Below, one piece after another: positions 1 to 13,547 of a DNA stretch of 64,000 nt. Within the stretch, counting starts at the first letter, position 1; every line of letters starts with the position of its first letter. The stretch comes from Moringa oleifera (taxonomy: Eukaryota > Streptophyta > Magnoliopsida > Brassicales > Moringaceae): the NCBI GenBank assembly GCA_021397835.1, contig JAJFZO010000609.1:5954001-6018000 (forward strand), given 5' to 3'. Under the pieces are notes generated by a model. The model saw only the letters and a list, made by a program, of their open reading frames with translations. It was not told the DNA's origin and searched no databases. The position numbers were made by a program, and so were the translations under genes.

Positions 1-411
1 AAGTTTTTGTCACATTTTCATTAATGTGTATGTATGTATTAATTGGACTTTCACTTGTTTATTAATGCCCAAATGTGAAGCTTTTAAAGTATGTCATTCC
101 AACAACGAATTCAAAAATCTTTAAGATACCTTGCAGCAAAAGGAAAAACCTAAATACTTTTTTCCCCACTAGAAAAGCAATAGGTTTAACATATTTGCAA
201 TTGTGATGAATCTTTCAAATTCATTCCCAGGAGAAAAGATTCAATATCAGAACCGAATACGGAAGTAATTTGGAAAACAATGTGGTATACGCATGAGAGA
301 AAACCCAAGCAAGGACGGATAGGTTTGGTTTAACCAAACTAACTGCACAACAATGGTAAAGGGTAACATACATCATATAAGAAAAGATGTACCAAGTAAG
401 AAATAACTTAC
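1..411. other. Intron of the VPS13-like gene at the left edge; nothing further recognised
   Basis: Lies downstream of exon 11 of the minus-strand VPS13-like gene, after the donor CT|gtaagt. Short open frames here have no family resemblance. Confidence 0.5.
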
Positions 412-3400
412 AGTCGTTGTCCAAGATATTTCCATGAAGTTTTCTTCAATTTTTTACGGACATCCGCCAAAACAGATTCCAGGGCATAGCGCCACCACAG
501 TTTCTGCCAACCATCTGATTTCCTTGATAAAGAAGTGTACGTAGGGCGATAACGTCCGTACCTATGAGTCAATGACATGTTAAATCAACCACTATTTTGA
601 GTATTAAAAGTTTTAGAAGTTGAAACTGAAACTTTCCACCAAATATATCTCGACAATGAGACAGGAAAGCATTCAGTTAAGGGGGTGTGGTCAAACAACT
701 GTTGCAGAAAGAAGGCTAATGCATTAAATTGCTAGTTACCATCAAAAACGCACTCCCTGACTGGTGGTTGTGGCAGTTCATAAAAGAGAGGGAGAGAGAG
801 ATAAAGAGGAAATGTGAGACACATTTCCTGGAGTTAGGAAACGAATAGGAAAGTTAGTTGTCTTCTTTTTGAGATTTACACCAGGTATTGTGAATGCTTA
901 ATCTTCTTCTAATGATGTGTGTTCTTGAGAAAACCGCAAGAGCACAATTTGGTAAAATTTGTCTCCATAGCTAGAAATAAAGGTGCCTTGATCATCGAAG
1001 ATTCGGCTATCACTAACGAGGAGATCATATCGGATATGGCTTTTATTCGTTACGTACAAGATAGGATGTTAATCAGGTAGGACCATTTAAAATGCTAAAA
1101 GTACAACACTGGCAAGGGAGGACAAAGATAGAGTGAGTTCAGCACTCAAGGGTCGAGGAAAATTTGAGTTGGAAACATAATATGGAGCTCTAGAGCAAAT
1201 GGATGTCGAAATGATCAAAATTTTCCATAAGGAGCCATTTCGAAGAGAGGTGCTCTTCCAAAAACGGTGTTTTTTCTTGGGAGGCTGCATCTGGAAGAAT
1301 TCTCACCATAGATAACCTTACGAGGAAGGATGACGAATAGTGAATTGGTGCTATCTTTGCCAACTTGATCATCTATAGCTGGGGTACTTATGGACAAGGC
1401 AAATATGGGAAATGGCCTTCTCATCATGGGCATTTGTTGGATAATATCAGGATCACTAAAGGAAATTTGGCCGTTGACAGGTATTAACAGTTCACAGGAG
1501 ATATTTGCTCAAAAAAAAAAAAATCAAAGGAGATAACCACAGTGATATCTGTAATCTCTATGACTGTCTTTTGGCTTGTGTGGACCTAAAAGCAAGCAAA
1601 GAACCTTTGCAGGGACAGAAAGCCTTATTTTTGACAGTAAAACACTGAAAAATGCATAGGATACTTCTACAGCTAAGGGTTACTCTTTTCTAAATGAATA
1701 GGAACTAGTACATTTAGCTTTTGTCAATGTCATTGAATAAATTTGCAAATGGGTGGCACTGCCTTAGTGTTTTTTCAAACAAAATTGCTTTTTTCGAAAA
1801 AGGAAAAAAAAAGAAAAGTCTTAATGACAAGATGCAAATACAAATGATATATCAATCGATTTGAACCCTTTAGAACAAGTGAAGCTAATGCAATAATAGG
1901 AGGAAGGAAAAAACTCAATCACAAGAGGCCATCTTGACAAGCAGCATTTCTGATCCTTATCTTCAGAAAATGGGATAGTCCAGGATAGCAAGACTTCTCT
2001 GGAAACTAGAGAAGGAAGGGAAAAAAAAAAATCTTCTATTCAAGTGATTACAACAACTTCCACCAAACTGAGCACTAATTCTCCACATAACCTGTAAACA
2101 TTGTTTCTTTGTCGTCAAAGTTGAAACACTCAACATGATGGCAATTCAGGTTCATAGACAGTGTTGAGTTATAAATACTCTTTTATACGCTTCAGGCCAA
2201 ACATAACTCAATTATTAGACATTAAAAAGGTATTAACTTTAACTAAATGGGTTAAGTGGGGCTGGCTCAATTATAAGACAGAAATAGTTCATTTCTTTAT
2301 TCTTTCGTGTAACTATCAACTGGATTGAAACACCAACAATGTACAAGCTTCAAATCCTTTTTCTTCTTTTCCCTTCTTTTTCTATCCTCTTTCTCTCTTT
2401 GCTTTCTTTTTCCTCCACTTGAATTTGAACTTCTGTGGCCTATGTACGTAAAGAAAGTCAATATGCAAAAAAGGAATCTACATTATAAAATAGCGAACCA
2501 CTAACTTTAACTTTTTGCTGTTCTAATTATTCCATGTGTAAAATAAAAAGGACAAAAATAGATTCTATACCCTTGACTTTCTGTATTTCGTCAACATTCT
2601 GATGATAAAGATTTGAGGATCGATATTTGAATTTTCTTGACATAAATAATATCATATTCTTCTAAAAGGCAAAGGAAAAAAAAAAAAAGAAGAAAATTCC
2701 AACACAGTTACGTATCATGTAGGATAATTTTCTGTTATATATACAGATTTCATAGCAATAACAAAATCTAAGGATTTAAATTCATGATCTTGGTCTCGTC
2801 TCATGCCAATAATAACTTCAGTTCAGTCCACTTCATTGTTAGACAACAGTGCTAAAAACAAAAAAATATAGACAATTCACTCCCTTTGGTCTTTTTTCTT
2901 TGTTTTCATATGAAGAAACTAATTCAAAATTCATCAATCACGTTTATCGACTGAGAATACTTATTTTAATAAATTATCAGAAGATAGGCCTCTTAGAGAA
3001 GCTTAATAGACACCAAAAGGAAGTAAAAGTTTAAAAATCACAAGATACTGAAACTTACTTTTCACGTAATCGACTAATGTGCAAGTAATCTAATAGAATC
3101 AGGATCTGCTGCAACTGAACCTCACTCAAAGACATGATCTGAAGAAATTTAGAATGTCACAATAAGAACTAACCTATTGATTGAAACATAATGAATGTGC
3201 AATAAATTTGATAAGGAAGAAAAGAAGAAAAGCGAAAGAAAAAAGAAAACAACCAAACCGGTCAACTCAGCACTGATTGAATACTGCGGCAAATCCTTAT
3301 AAAGCTTCCCTGACCTGTTGACCTAAATTTAAAAATTAAAACAAAAAAAAATTAAAAAAAGAAAGAAAAAAGAAACTACAGCAGTTCCAGCAAAAAAAAA

Positions 3401-6400
3401 AATAGCCATCTCTATATAAATACATATTGATACAGGGCCTCTAGCAATTAAAATTGCAGTTGAGACCTTCAAAACACTAGAGTAAGGATTCCAAAGGGTG
3501 CAAGGCCCAAGGTTCCTTTTCAGCTATGGGTTACACACATGTTTAAGATGTTGACAAACATTTATGTCTATCAATTGTCGGCCCACAAGCGCACACAACA
3601 ATCTAGGATGCTTAGCATGGAGCCATAGCTTAATTACTGCATGAAATGCTAATGTAGAACTATATTCTCTAAAATATTAGCAATGTTTCTATTAAAAAAA
3701 TTGCAATTTATGTTTATTATGTGGTCTTATTATTATTCACCATGAACAAATGATATGGGAAATTTTTAAAAGAATATGGACTATTTTAAAGGACAATGGA
3801 AGTAATGACAATAATGATAAGTATGAAAGGACTCTAATAGAACTTGCATACCAAAAGTGCAACTGAAACATTGAATGGCTTTAATAAGTGATCGAATTTA
3901 TTGCCCTCGGAGCTTGAATTGCACCAAAAGTTAGAGTATAAACTGCTACCCAAGCCCATCAAATCAGCATCTGCTTCATATGTGCTACAATAAATTTCTA
4001 AGTCCTCAATTTCAACAATTTTGTTTACTTGCCCACCTCTCCCCTTGCCACTAGATGACCTGACATGCAAGATGACAATGATTTCAAAATGTGCAAGTCA
4101 CAAAAGGATAATAGATTGCATTGCTAACTGTAAGAGTACAAGATGAGTGGCAAACAAGAGGACAACAGATTACATAAACAACTACAAATTTAAATATTTT
4201 TCTTTAAATAATGATGAAATAAGTCCTATAGTTCACACAGGCTAAACTAAAGTGATCCAAGACAAAGTTTAACCAATAAATATATCGTTCACCTTTTCTC
4301 AAAGGATTATATGATTAGTAGGCCATTACTGGTCTTTGTGGATAGATGTTTTCAGCAAGAGTGGTATCAATCACCAAGTCACAATAGCGACAACGCTAGT
4401 AACAAGCAGTTTAACATATCATTCAATTAATTCTTTTATAACAAGAAAACTATTCATACTTCAAAAAACTAAATTACTAAGAAGATTACAATTGACACAA
4501 TGTCGATTCAACTCAGTTCTTGCTCTTAATAGCCAATAATGTGTCAGTGTAATCAAGTTCTCAACATGTAAACAATTCATAGATAGTCCAACAAAAGAGA
4601 ATCTCAAAAACAGTATATTCAAGAAATCAGAGTTAAACTTAAAATATTACCCAACCAAACTTTGTCTTGTTATTGTCAAGCTTGAAAACCTTAAACCGAA
4701 CATCACCTGTGCCTGTGGAAAAAGTTGAACAAAAACAAAAGAAAAAAGAATTTAAACCCAATGATCTCATCATTTGTGGCACATAGCACTTAACAAAGCA
4801 AATAGAAAAATACCAATACGAATCTTAAGTTTTCTTTTTTCAATTCAAAATAAAGTAGTATTTATATATTTATTACAAAAGGCACAAAGGAGGTGTCACC
4901 CATGTGCATATGGTTAGCTATCTAAAGGTAAGAACATCTATGAATCATCTATAACCATCACATGAAATGTTTCCACTTTGGTTCCACCCTCTCCCACAAC
5001 AACCAAAAAATGAAAAGAGGAATCAATGTCATTCTCTTTCTTTCGTGATTAGATTCATGGAGGCATACCAAAGCTCTAATGTCAACAGTCACCAAGTTCA
5101 GAACCACCCAATCTTGCATCAGCAAAACCAGTATAACCCAAAATCTGTTTAGACCATTTGCACCAAATCAAAATGTGATTGATTGTCTTCTCATGATCTT
5201 TACACAAGAAATACTTGTTAGTTGCTAAGTCCAAAGATTGAATCCCTTCAGGAGGACAACGAGAGGATTTTCCTAATCATTAACTTCAAGACCCTGAGGA
5301 AAATGGGTTCCCATACATTAGCGGATTCTCCAACCTGGATACCTTGCTTTTCAAATAAAAAGAAAAATAAATAATTGTTACTTAGGACTTTGCCTCTTTT
5401 TTGTTGGTTGCCAAGAGCTAGGGACTCATCCAAAGCTGCCCCCATGGAATGAAAGCCACCTTTCACGGTGCACCCATCTTCCAAAACAAGTTTTTTTTTT
5501 TTTTTTGGGAGCAGATCTTCCAAATAAGTTTTAGTGACAGCCACTTCTGATCATCCACAATCCTCTTCAAGAAAGATTTCACAAAACTCTTCCCCCTGCC
5601 CCCCTTCCCCCCTCTAACAGAAAGAAAATTTAACAACATATCAATCTTCAGTTATTAGTGACATCAATACTTCAAGACAAATATAATGGGTAAGATTCAA
5701 ATAACATAACTTGTGCCAGGGAAAAAAGTTGAGCAAAAAAAGAAAAGAAAAGATAATTTAAACGTAGTGATACAATCATTCATGAAACATAGCACTTAAC
5801 GAGGCAAAAAGAAAATACTAATATCGATACTAATTAGTGACATCAATCCTTGAAGACAAAATATAATTACTAAGATTCATAGATTATATTCTTTTTTTTT
5901 ATCTCACATTCTCGTCTTTGACAGATTTTCATGTCATTGCAATGACAAAGATAAATCTGAGATGAGCGCAAGAATCACAAGACATATTCTCATTCTAATA
6001 ACCATTCATCAGCTTAACCCAATGTCAACATATCAAAGTTGGCACTGAGATGTTGAGTCTAGATGAATAAAACAATACTGCATACTATGTAATCCAGAAT
6101 AACCAAACAGCAAGCAGGTATAACTTGAATAAACAGACAACAGAAAACCTGAGAGTACATCTTCCTGATAACTGTGTGCTATTTGCTGTTTCGTCTAAAT
6201 ATTTTTAAGTGTTTCCTTTTTGCCTCGACATAAAAAACACACTAAAATACTGCCAATTGGAACATAATTATTCCGATTCTCTCAATCAACATCGGCAGGA
6301 TAGGTTACTGCATTTGACTTGAATTTTGTATGAATAAAAGAAAAGATAATGGTTTCATGGTTTCCAATGAAAATGAAACAAAAAGTTGGCCGTTGCTCTC

Positions 6401-8481
6401 TTGTTAATGATTTACTTTGTAATAAAATTTCTAATGAAAACAACAGAAGCAACAAAAATAAATAAATTAGAATAACATCAAAAATTGTAAATCTGGAAAG
6501 ATTCAGTTACTGATAAATGGTACAAATCAACTAGAAAAAATGAAGTAGTTGAGAAACATAATATTTTTTATTTAAGAAAGGCATTAATCAAATGAGAATG
6601 CAACACACAAACCAAAAGACGAAGAGAAAAGAGTAAAATGTATGAAAAAATGGGAGTTAAGCTTACTGAGTCAGGTCGTGTATCACTGTATAGTACATGG
6701 AAGTTCCTCATTGACACTTGGATGCTATCAAGAATCTAGAGTGACAAAAAAAAAAAATAATAGATATATAAACCAATGATGTGACGCAAAGATAATAAAA
6801 TGCTAAAAACCATAAATTACATCCTAAAAGTAACAGAAAAATGTAGTAAAATATAAAATATCTGACAGGAATATACAAGGAAACCTTTTAACATTTGTAA
6901 GAAAACAAACACTTGAAACTAAAAGTAAAATGAAAAACAAAAATTCTCAAAAAGAATGAGAATAGCGCGTTACAACAAACAGACATCACCTTTGCAGCAA
7001 TGTATGAAATGAATGGATTCCCAGTTCTGTCATCTGCAAAATAAGGAAGCATGTAGAAGAACCAAATATATCAAACAAGAAGCAAAAAACTAATACTACA
7101 TGAGCCCAAGTAGATCAATATATCCTATACTAAACAAGACTCGGTACCATGAACGACAACGTAGCAAAGACTTATCATCATTAGGAAGAACTTGGTAAAG
7201 TGACAGAGGCAGAAAGTAATATTCTTGTGAATATACCTGATAGAAAACAACCAAGACTTCCTGAAACACACAGCCAACACTTCCAGTGCAAACTATTTTT
7301 TGAGCACTTCTTTTCAAGATTCCAATGGAATAGAATCCAAATTCACAAACATAAAACTTTTTACAGGTTTAACAAATCATCACCTAAAATCCATGCATAT
7401 AATTAGTATGATAATGAAATTGATGAAGGTGAATATATGTTCAAACAAGATATATTATCATTACTAATGCTAAGGAGGAGCAAACCACAGAGCTCACCAC
7501 ACATGCGTCTTGACAATTTTGCAAGTTCTGCTGCAGCAAGTTTAGCCTGTTTACCAGCAAAGTCTCTTCTCTCAACTGCATCAGATCTCCACTGCCACAT
7601 ATTACGAAGTATGAGCAAAAGTTTGAAGTTGGCATCAACGTTTCTCCCATTGTAAAGATAATTTTAGGCTGGCTCCTTATGAAGGCTTTTGAGAGGGTTG
7701 AGATGCTGATAAAGGTTTTTAAGGACAAGTGGGTATATATTTGTAAATTTTAGCTGTCATAATAAATGTATAAAACATATATTTTCTTCTGTATCAAAAC
7801 AATTCTAGTGGCGAGTAGAAGATAATCACCTCTTGTTCCATAACTTCTATCCAAAAAAAAAAAAAATGACATCCATAATTACCAGCACAGCTTTTTCATT
7901 GGTCCCAATTTGATTCAGAGAAAGAGAAAGGATTTGTTCACAAATCACCTCTTGTTCATCACGCTGAGATGCACAGATAAAAATATCCTCCAGAATAATA
8001 ATGATTGGTTCCCTACCAAGCTTCTTCCATGGGATTTTTATGCTCAATTTACCAACTCGGCCTGTCATAGACACATCCTAAAGAGCATGAATTATAAAAC
8101 CTTATTGAAGAAACGATAGAAACATTTTTCAAATTGCTAATATACCTTGCTTAAGAGCAAAAGGGAGTTGAAGATAATCAAAGGCTTCAAGAATCAGCTC
8201 CACGTTTTCCAATAATACTTCCTCTAGAGCAGCAGATTGAGTTGATGAATCAGTTTATTATGTATTTTGAATTAACAATTACAAGTATATTGCAAAAGTC
8301 ACAGCAAAAATATTGCATCAATAGGAGGAGACCAGAAAATAATCTATATTTTTCTTTTCCTTTGGGGTTGGGGGCAGAAGGTACCATTCCAAACAGTGAT
8401 TTTGAGCTGGTCTTTGTGGATATCTTTGACATAGCGGCCCAGATATCCCAGCAACAACTGACGAACAAGCCCTTCAAACAT
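412..8481 (-). CDS. VPS13/chorein-like lipid-transfer protein, N-terminal part (partial gene)
   Basis: Eleven exons in transcript order: 8481-8385, 8223-8146, 8061-7949, 7591-7498, 7033-6990, 6735-6667, 4712-4651, 4059-3852, 3322-3254, 3138-3059, 561-412. They join in frame to 354 codons without a stop and continue past the left edge. The start MFEGLVRQLLLGYLGRY is the classic chorein N-terminus. It is followed by the motif LQLPFALKQGRVGKLSIKIPW (residues about 51-71), an acidic LEDIFI stretch, a lysine/alanine helix ending AAAELAKLSRR, and the later WWRYALESVL motif (residues about 322-331) typical of VPS13 before its long repeat region. The family forms rod-like bridges that move lipids between membranes at contact sites; full proteins exceed 3000 residues, so most of the gene lies outside the window. 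Junctions are GT-AG. The exon 9 donor TTG|gttgtt is weak, but the neighbouring ACCG|gtttgg would break the frame. The closest plant relatives are annotated as DUF1162/VPS13-like proteins (from memory). Confidence 0.88.
1215..1400 (+). mobile_element. LINE fragment (zf-RVT region) in VPS13-like intron 10
   Basis: The plus strand reads FFSWEAASGRILTIDNLTRK after one frameshift, which is the conserved start of the zf-RVT zinc-binding domain at the C-terminus of plant L1-type LINE reverse transcriptases. No longer open frame remains. It lies in the 2.5 kb intron 562-3058 of the minus-strand host gene, antisense to it. The rest of that intron shows nothing I recognise. Confidence 0.6.
4705..5880. 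repeat. Diverged intron duplications flanking the LINE fragment
   Basis: About 125 bp of intron sequence next to exon 7 (about 4705-4830) recurs at about 5708-5832, sharing blocks such as 'acatagcacttaac' in the same order. The second copy is bracketed by a further direct repeat of about 46 bp beginning 'attagtgacatcaat' at 5654 and 5833 (spacing 179 bp). All copies are diverged and non-coding. Confidence 0.55.
4858..5580 (-). mobile_element. LINE 3' fragment in VPS13-like intron 6
   Basis: On the minus strand the translation reads YFLCKDHEKTINHILIWCKW, the CxxC...H zinc-binding zf-RVT motif of plant LINE reverse transcriptases. The low-coordinate end (4875-4905) carries the reversed 'ggcacc...ggtgtc'-type sequence that also ends the other LINE fragments in this window (39.4, 52.8 and 58.75 kb), consistent with the element's 3' end. 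It is inside the 1.95 kb intron between exons 6 and 7 and contains a poly-T run near 5490-5506. Confidence 0.6.
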
Positions 8482-8504
8482 TCTTCCTTATGCACCATAC
8501 CAAT

Positions 8505-9290
8505 AACTTTTTTTCTTTTTGTTCGTTCCCTTACTCGTCACAATTTTTCTATCTGGCAGAAGCTTGTACTTAGATTAGAAGACGCTTACCCCTGGCAGGA
8601 GACCACACTTAGCTTGCACCTGGCTTCCTGCAACCTTGCCTCTACCTCTGTTTCTTGTGCCTACCTACAGTTCATGCTAAACAAGCACCTACTGAGGTAG
8701 CCAATCAAGGAAGGGTTAATAACTAAGAGCTCCACCTATTTACTGCTTGGGCCAACATCGTTCCTGCACTTGCAACGGGAAAAGCCCTCCTATCGACCGA
8801 AGAAGATTTCTGCATCGGACAGCCAGACCTATGAGCTAGCTTACCAGTTCGACTTCTGACACTACGGCTTCGCTAGACAATGCTAGAGATAGAAGATGCG
8901 AAACAAGGCTGAGCCTATGACCGACCAGCTTCTCTGATTTCATTGCTTATTGGAAGGCAGAGTTGGACTCCTCTCCTTGGACGAGGCAAGGAAGCCAGCA
9001 ATAGATTGCGCCGAGGCATTGGGACAGGATTATTGCGAAAGAAGGAAGAAGGAACGACTCTTTGCATTTAGCACGAAGAGCAAGGCAGGGCAGACGAAGT
9101 GGACATATTTCAGTGCCGCTCAATAGAAAACAACCCCATAATCCTGGACCCAGCTCCACGAGTCCGAGCGGCCTTCATTTTGATTAAACGGGCTCCCAAT
9201 GAAAGCTCAGTTACCGCCATGTCATCTAGAAGATCAATTTAATGTTAGGGAGAGCAGACCGCCCGGTTCACTTTCGATTCAGTTGAAAAT
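8505..9290. other. Probable organellar (mitochondrial-like) DNA insertion, NUMT candidate
   Basis: Base composition changes abruptly here: the block is close to balanced GC, while the flanks are strongly AT-rich (the 9.3-10.1 kb flank is extremely so). Texture such as GAAAGAAGGAAGAAGG stretches and runs without A/T tracts resembles plant mitochondrial intergenic DNA. I see no mitochondrial gene or tRNA in it, so the call rests on composition and general resemblance. It begins within about 25-60 bp of the VPS13-like start codon at 8481 and so occupies the position of its 5' UTR/promoter. Confidence 0.45.
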
Positions 9291-10139
9291 ACTTATCAAA
9301 ATTACTCAAAAAAAAAACTAAAATTTTACATTGTATATAAAGGAAATGTGAAAGAAATATTTCAAAAACAATTAATAAATCTACAAATACTTTTTTTTAC
9401 TACTAAATACTTTTTTTTACTACTAAACCGTTCATTGTGAATTATAAGAAAATTGTTGCCAATTAATTCAAAACCAACTAAAAACTTATTTCATTTACTT
9501 CAAATTTTCTCTCAAATTTAATCAAATTTTTTTCAATTATATTTATTTTTTATTAATTAAATAAATAAATTTAACATACAAGATAATATAAATCAATTGA
9601 TAAAATATAATTGAATTGAATAAAGATTATATTAATGCAGTAAAGTGTTTGATGTAAAAATTAAATAAAATTTAAATTGATTTTGATTTTAAATATTTTG
9701 ATATAAAAAAATAATAACACAATGTAATAGTTTAGGTTATGTTATAATTAATTAATAAATATAAAAATAATTTAAATTTTTACTAAAAAATAACACTAAC
9801 AATATAATATAATATTTGTCTTTAAAATTAAATAATATTATAATAATAATAATTTAAATTCTACATTTGATTTGTTTTCTAATTTATAATACATTAATCT
9901 AAAATAAATTTAAAATCTTTTTGCAAATTCATCTATAATAATCATAACATATGTTAACAACCTACTTGACACATAATATAATATCCAATATATTATAGTT
10001 TACTTTTATATGTTAGCAAATTCTATGTTTACTTTTTATTTTATTTTCTCAATTTTCATATTATAATTTATTGTCTTTTTTGTTTTTGAATTTTCAAATA
10101 TTTATCCTAAAAAAGACACATCAAGGCTAATTATTTTAA
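9291..10139. other. AT-rich intergenic DNA
   Basis: Very AT-rich, with long A/T runs and no recognisable coding potential. A short direct repeat 'aatactttttttta' occurs at about 9387 and 9406. Nothing else is seen before the Copia remnant. Confidence 0.5.
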
Positions 10140-10282
10140 GTTGAAAAATAAACAACAACATAAAGATCAAAAGAATACAGAGAAACTCGTTGAAGCTAAC
10201 GTTGCAAAAATGAGGCTCAATGTGATGTTTCCATTGTAATAAGAAGAGAGCCAACTCTATTCCACATTTGTCTTAATAAAGA

Positions 10283-10636
10283 TTGGTTCTCTAGTTATGA
10301 ACTTGTTGCTAATGTAGTTATATTGACAGGTAATGATTAACTTTGTAATGTTGTTGATATTGGTTTAATTAAAATCAAAATTCACGATAGAGCGGTAAGA
10401 ATTCTGACTGAGGTGTGACATGTTCTAAACATATCAAAGAATCTTATCTTTAATACATATTGGTTCTTCACTTATGAATTTGTTGCTAATGTAGTTATGT
10501 TGATAGGTAATGATTGACCTTGCAATGTTATTGGTGTTGGTTTAGTTAAAATCGAAATGCATATAGGAGTGGTGAGAACTTTGACTTAGGAGCGACATGT
10601 TTTAGACATGTAAAGAATCTTATCTTTTTGGTCACT
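10283..10636 (+). repeat. 177-bp tandem duplication inside the Copia protease region
   Basis: The segment starting 'ttggttct' at 10283 recurs at 10460, with about 85-90% identity by eye over the whole unit, including 'gttgctaatgtagttat' and the later 'gacatgtt' block. The spacing of 177 bp is a multiple of three, so the duplication would have kept the reading frame. Confidence 0.7.
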
Positions 10637-11499
10637 TTAGATCTTAGCGGTTGCAAAATTTATTAGTGTTAATGGTGTTTTGAAGGCTATAAAATGTTCT
10701 TTAATTGTGATGAATGCTCATTAAATTGGTAAATTATATGTGTTGCAAGGATTTATCATTATAGGTAAAGTTGTTGTATCTTCCTCCATATTAGTTTTAA
10801 ATGCCATTAGATTATGGCATATGAGGCCAGGACACATGAATGAAAAATGCCTAACAATGTTGAGCATGTAAGTTCTTCTTTCTAGTTAAAGTACATCTAC
10901 GTTAGTGTTCAATAAGCATTATCTCTTTTGCAAGTGAAAGAGAGTTAATTTCAACTCAAGAGTTCACATAACCAAAGGTACTCTAGACTTACCTTTATTA
11001 ATGATTACTCCAAGAAGGTATGGATTTATTTTGAGGCATAAAAATGATGTTTTTCACCATTTTTAAGCAGTGAAAGATTTTTGTAAAAAAGTAAACTGGT
11101 AAGAATAATTAAACATCTTTGCATTAATAATGGATAAGAGCTTTCAACAAATTTTATAAAGATGAAGGCATTGTTAAATATCTTACAACCAAAGGTACTG
11201 CATTTTAGAATAGTGTTCCCAAGAGGATGAATGTAACTTTGTTGAAGAAAGTTCATTACATGTTGTCTAACTCTAGCCTATCTAAAGATTTCTAGGCAAA
11301 AGCAACTTCTAGTACTTATTAGTTACTAAATCATTTTTCAAATACTTTTATTAATTGCAACACTCTAAAATAGATATGATCTGGCCACCTTATTAATTAT
11401 TCTAATTTAAGGGTGTTTGGATGTCTTGTTTATATTTATGCGAATGATGCAAATTGGAACCTAGATCTAAAAGGCACATCACAAGAAAAATTATTTTGA

Positions 11500-11665
11500 A
11501 TGACAATATTTCATGACGGTCTTTTATGACGGTCATTAAAAAATCGAATACATGACAGTCCTAAAAGACCACCATAAAAAAACATAACATATATGACGGT
11601 CCCAAAAGGTCATCATAAAACATGTAATATACATGACGATTCTGAGAGACCATCATAAAAAATCT
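11500..11665. repeat. Left subterminal repeats of the CACTA element
   Basis: Several copies of ATGACGGTC and variants, many paired with the complement GACCNTCAT a few bases on, giving short hairpins. In En/Spm elements subterminal repeats like these bind the second transposon protein (established for maize Spm TNPA); binding here is inferred. Confidence 0.75.
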
Positions 11666-13547
11666 GTAATTAGGAAAAAAAATTGTGATGGACACTCGAA
11701 CCCAAGAGATTGATTGATAAATGTCATTGCCATTTAATCTAAAGAAACCATGTGATGTGTTTTTTGTAATTTTATTTTTAATTTAAATATTTGATTAAAA
11801 ATGCCTGTTGGAGAAAAAAAGCAAGAGTGCTAACTTGAACCCAAGCTCTCTTAGTTAACTTTATGAGATTTTTATCACTCGGTCAATAAAAATCTTGTGC
11901 AATAATTTTAGTAGTAATAGACTTTAAATAGTATATATGATCTATTATAATACTTAAAGATCTTCATCCACACATTGCTAGTGTTCTTTCTTCACTCTAT
12001 CATGAAAACACCATTCTTTGAAACAGAAGTTTCTCTCTTTCAACGTCATATAATCAATACAAACCTTCGTTCTTTCAAAAAAATTTGTAAAATAGGCTTC
12101 GTGCACTGTTAGATGATACCATTAAAGCAAGAAAAATGGTATGTGAAACTAACCAAACCTTTATCTCACATTATAAGAGAAAAAGAGAGCTTTTTTTTTT
12201 GTCAAGTCTTGCAATTTCTTGCTCAATTTTATTCTAAAATTTTTTTCTCTTGGCATTGTGCATTGTTGGACGATATCCATATTTGTTACCCTTGTGATAC
12301 TAGAAATTGTAAGTAAAATAAGGGAGAAAATTTTTACTGGAGGATATCTTCTGTGAATTTGGAAATTAGTGTTACTATTTATATTCTTGGAATGTAATCA
12401 CCACCCACTTTAAAATATATCAAGTAAATTGCACATTTTTGCTTGGAAAGAGCCATTATCTTAAACTGTAACTTAATAGGATGCATCCTATCAAAGTAAT
12501 TATGCTTTATTTTTGTCTGAATCAAAGATCTTTGCCTGCTTTGTAAATAGTTGCTAATGCTTGTTATTCGTAGTTTAACAAAGTCTAGTTACTGGTTTAT
12601 AGTAGATGATGTGCCTCTTACATCTCTGTAATTCAACTTGATGACCCTATAACTATTAATTATTTAGTTGAAAATAATTGAACTAGCACAGTAGGCTTAG
12701 TTTGGTTTTACAGTGACTATTGGACTGACATTTAGTACATGAACTAAATCATTGACTCTCTATATAGTGTAATCCATGTTGCTTAATAGAAAAGACTGCT
12801 AATATTTCTTTGAAGAATTTTGTAACTTCAAATCAATTTTAATTATGACTGTATCTTTATTGATTTGTCAAATAGTTTGCATGTCTTATGTAATTTTTTT
12901 TTATATTTTAAATTTCAGTTTAGTTTCCATTGTGATACAAGAAACTCTAAGTAAATCATGATAGAAAATATTAGTTTTACAAATATTTTGGATAATCGAT
13001 AACTAATGTGTCTTGTTGACACATAATAATTAATGGATTAGGGATTACTTTAGTTGAAGTAAAAACAAACCAATAATAAAAGAATAATCATTAAAAGAAA
13101 AATTTTATTGATATTGATGTACATTAATTAAAGTGAAACTTTTTTAGTATTTTGTTGTGCTAATAATAAAGTCTTTTTTTCTCTGAGATGATATGTTTTA
13201 TCATGCAGGATAATTGCAAATCAATAGTCAATTGCTCATTCGAAGGAAAAGAAAGCTTATTACATATTAATAAAACTTGAAAGAAAAGTCAAAATCTTTC
13301 AAACAGAAGCTACTACTCTTTCTACACAGCTAATATTATTTTAGGTTGGTAATTGTTTATTAATCTACTAATGTACCATGTGTTTAGAAGAAATACTTTT
13401 CACTTTGCATGAAGCCTTTCAGTCCGGTGGGCACCTTATTTTTTATTTTATTTTTGCAATAACATTGCTTTACATGATATTTATTACATACATAATAAGC
13501 ATACATAATAAGGAGATTTTCTTTTATTTATCATCATTGGATAGAAT

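Noticed and set aside
3834..4070. Separate small gene on the minus strand
   Set aside because: It is exon 8 of the VPS13-like gene; its splice sites and frame join the neighbouring exons.
8242..8700. 152-codon plus-strand open frame
   Set aside because: It runs antisense across exon 1 of the VPS13-like gene and into the organelle-like block, with no family resemblance.
8505..9290. tRNA or other mitochondrial gene in the organelle-like block
   Set aside because: I looked for cloverleaf-like pairs and known mitochondrial protein motifs and found none that I could support.
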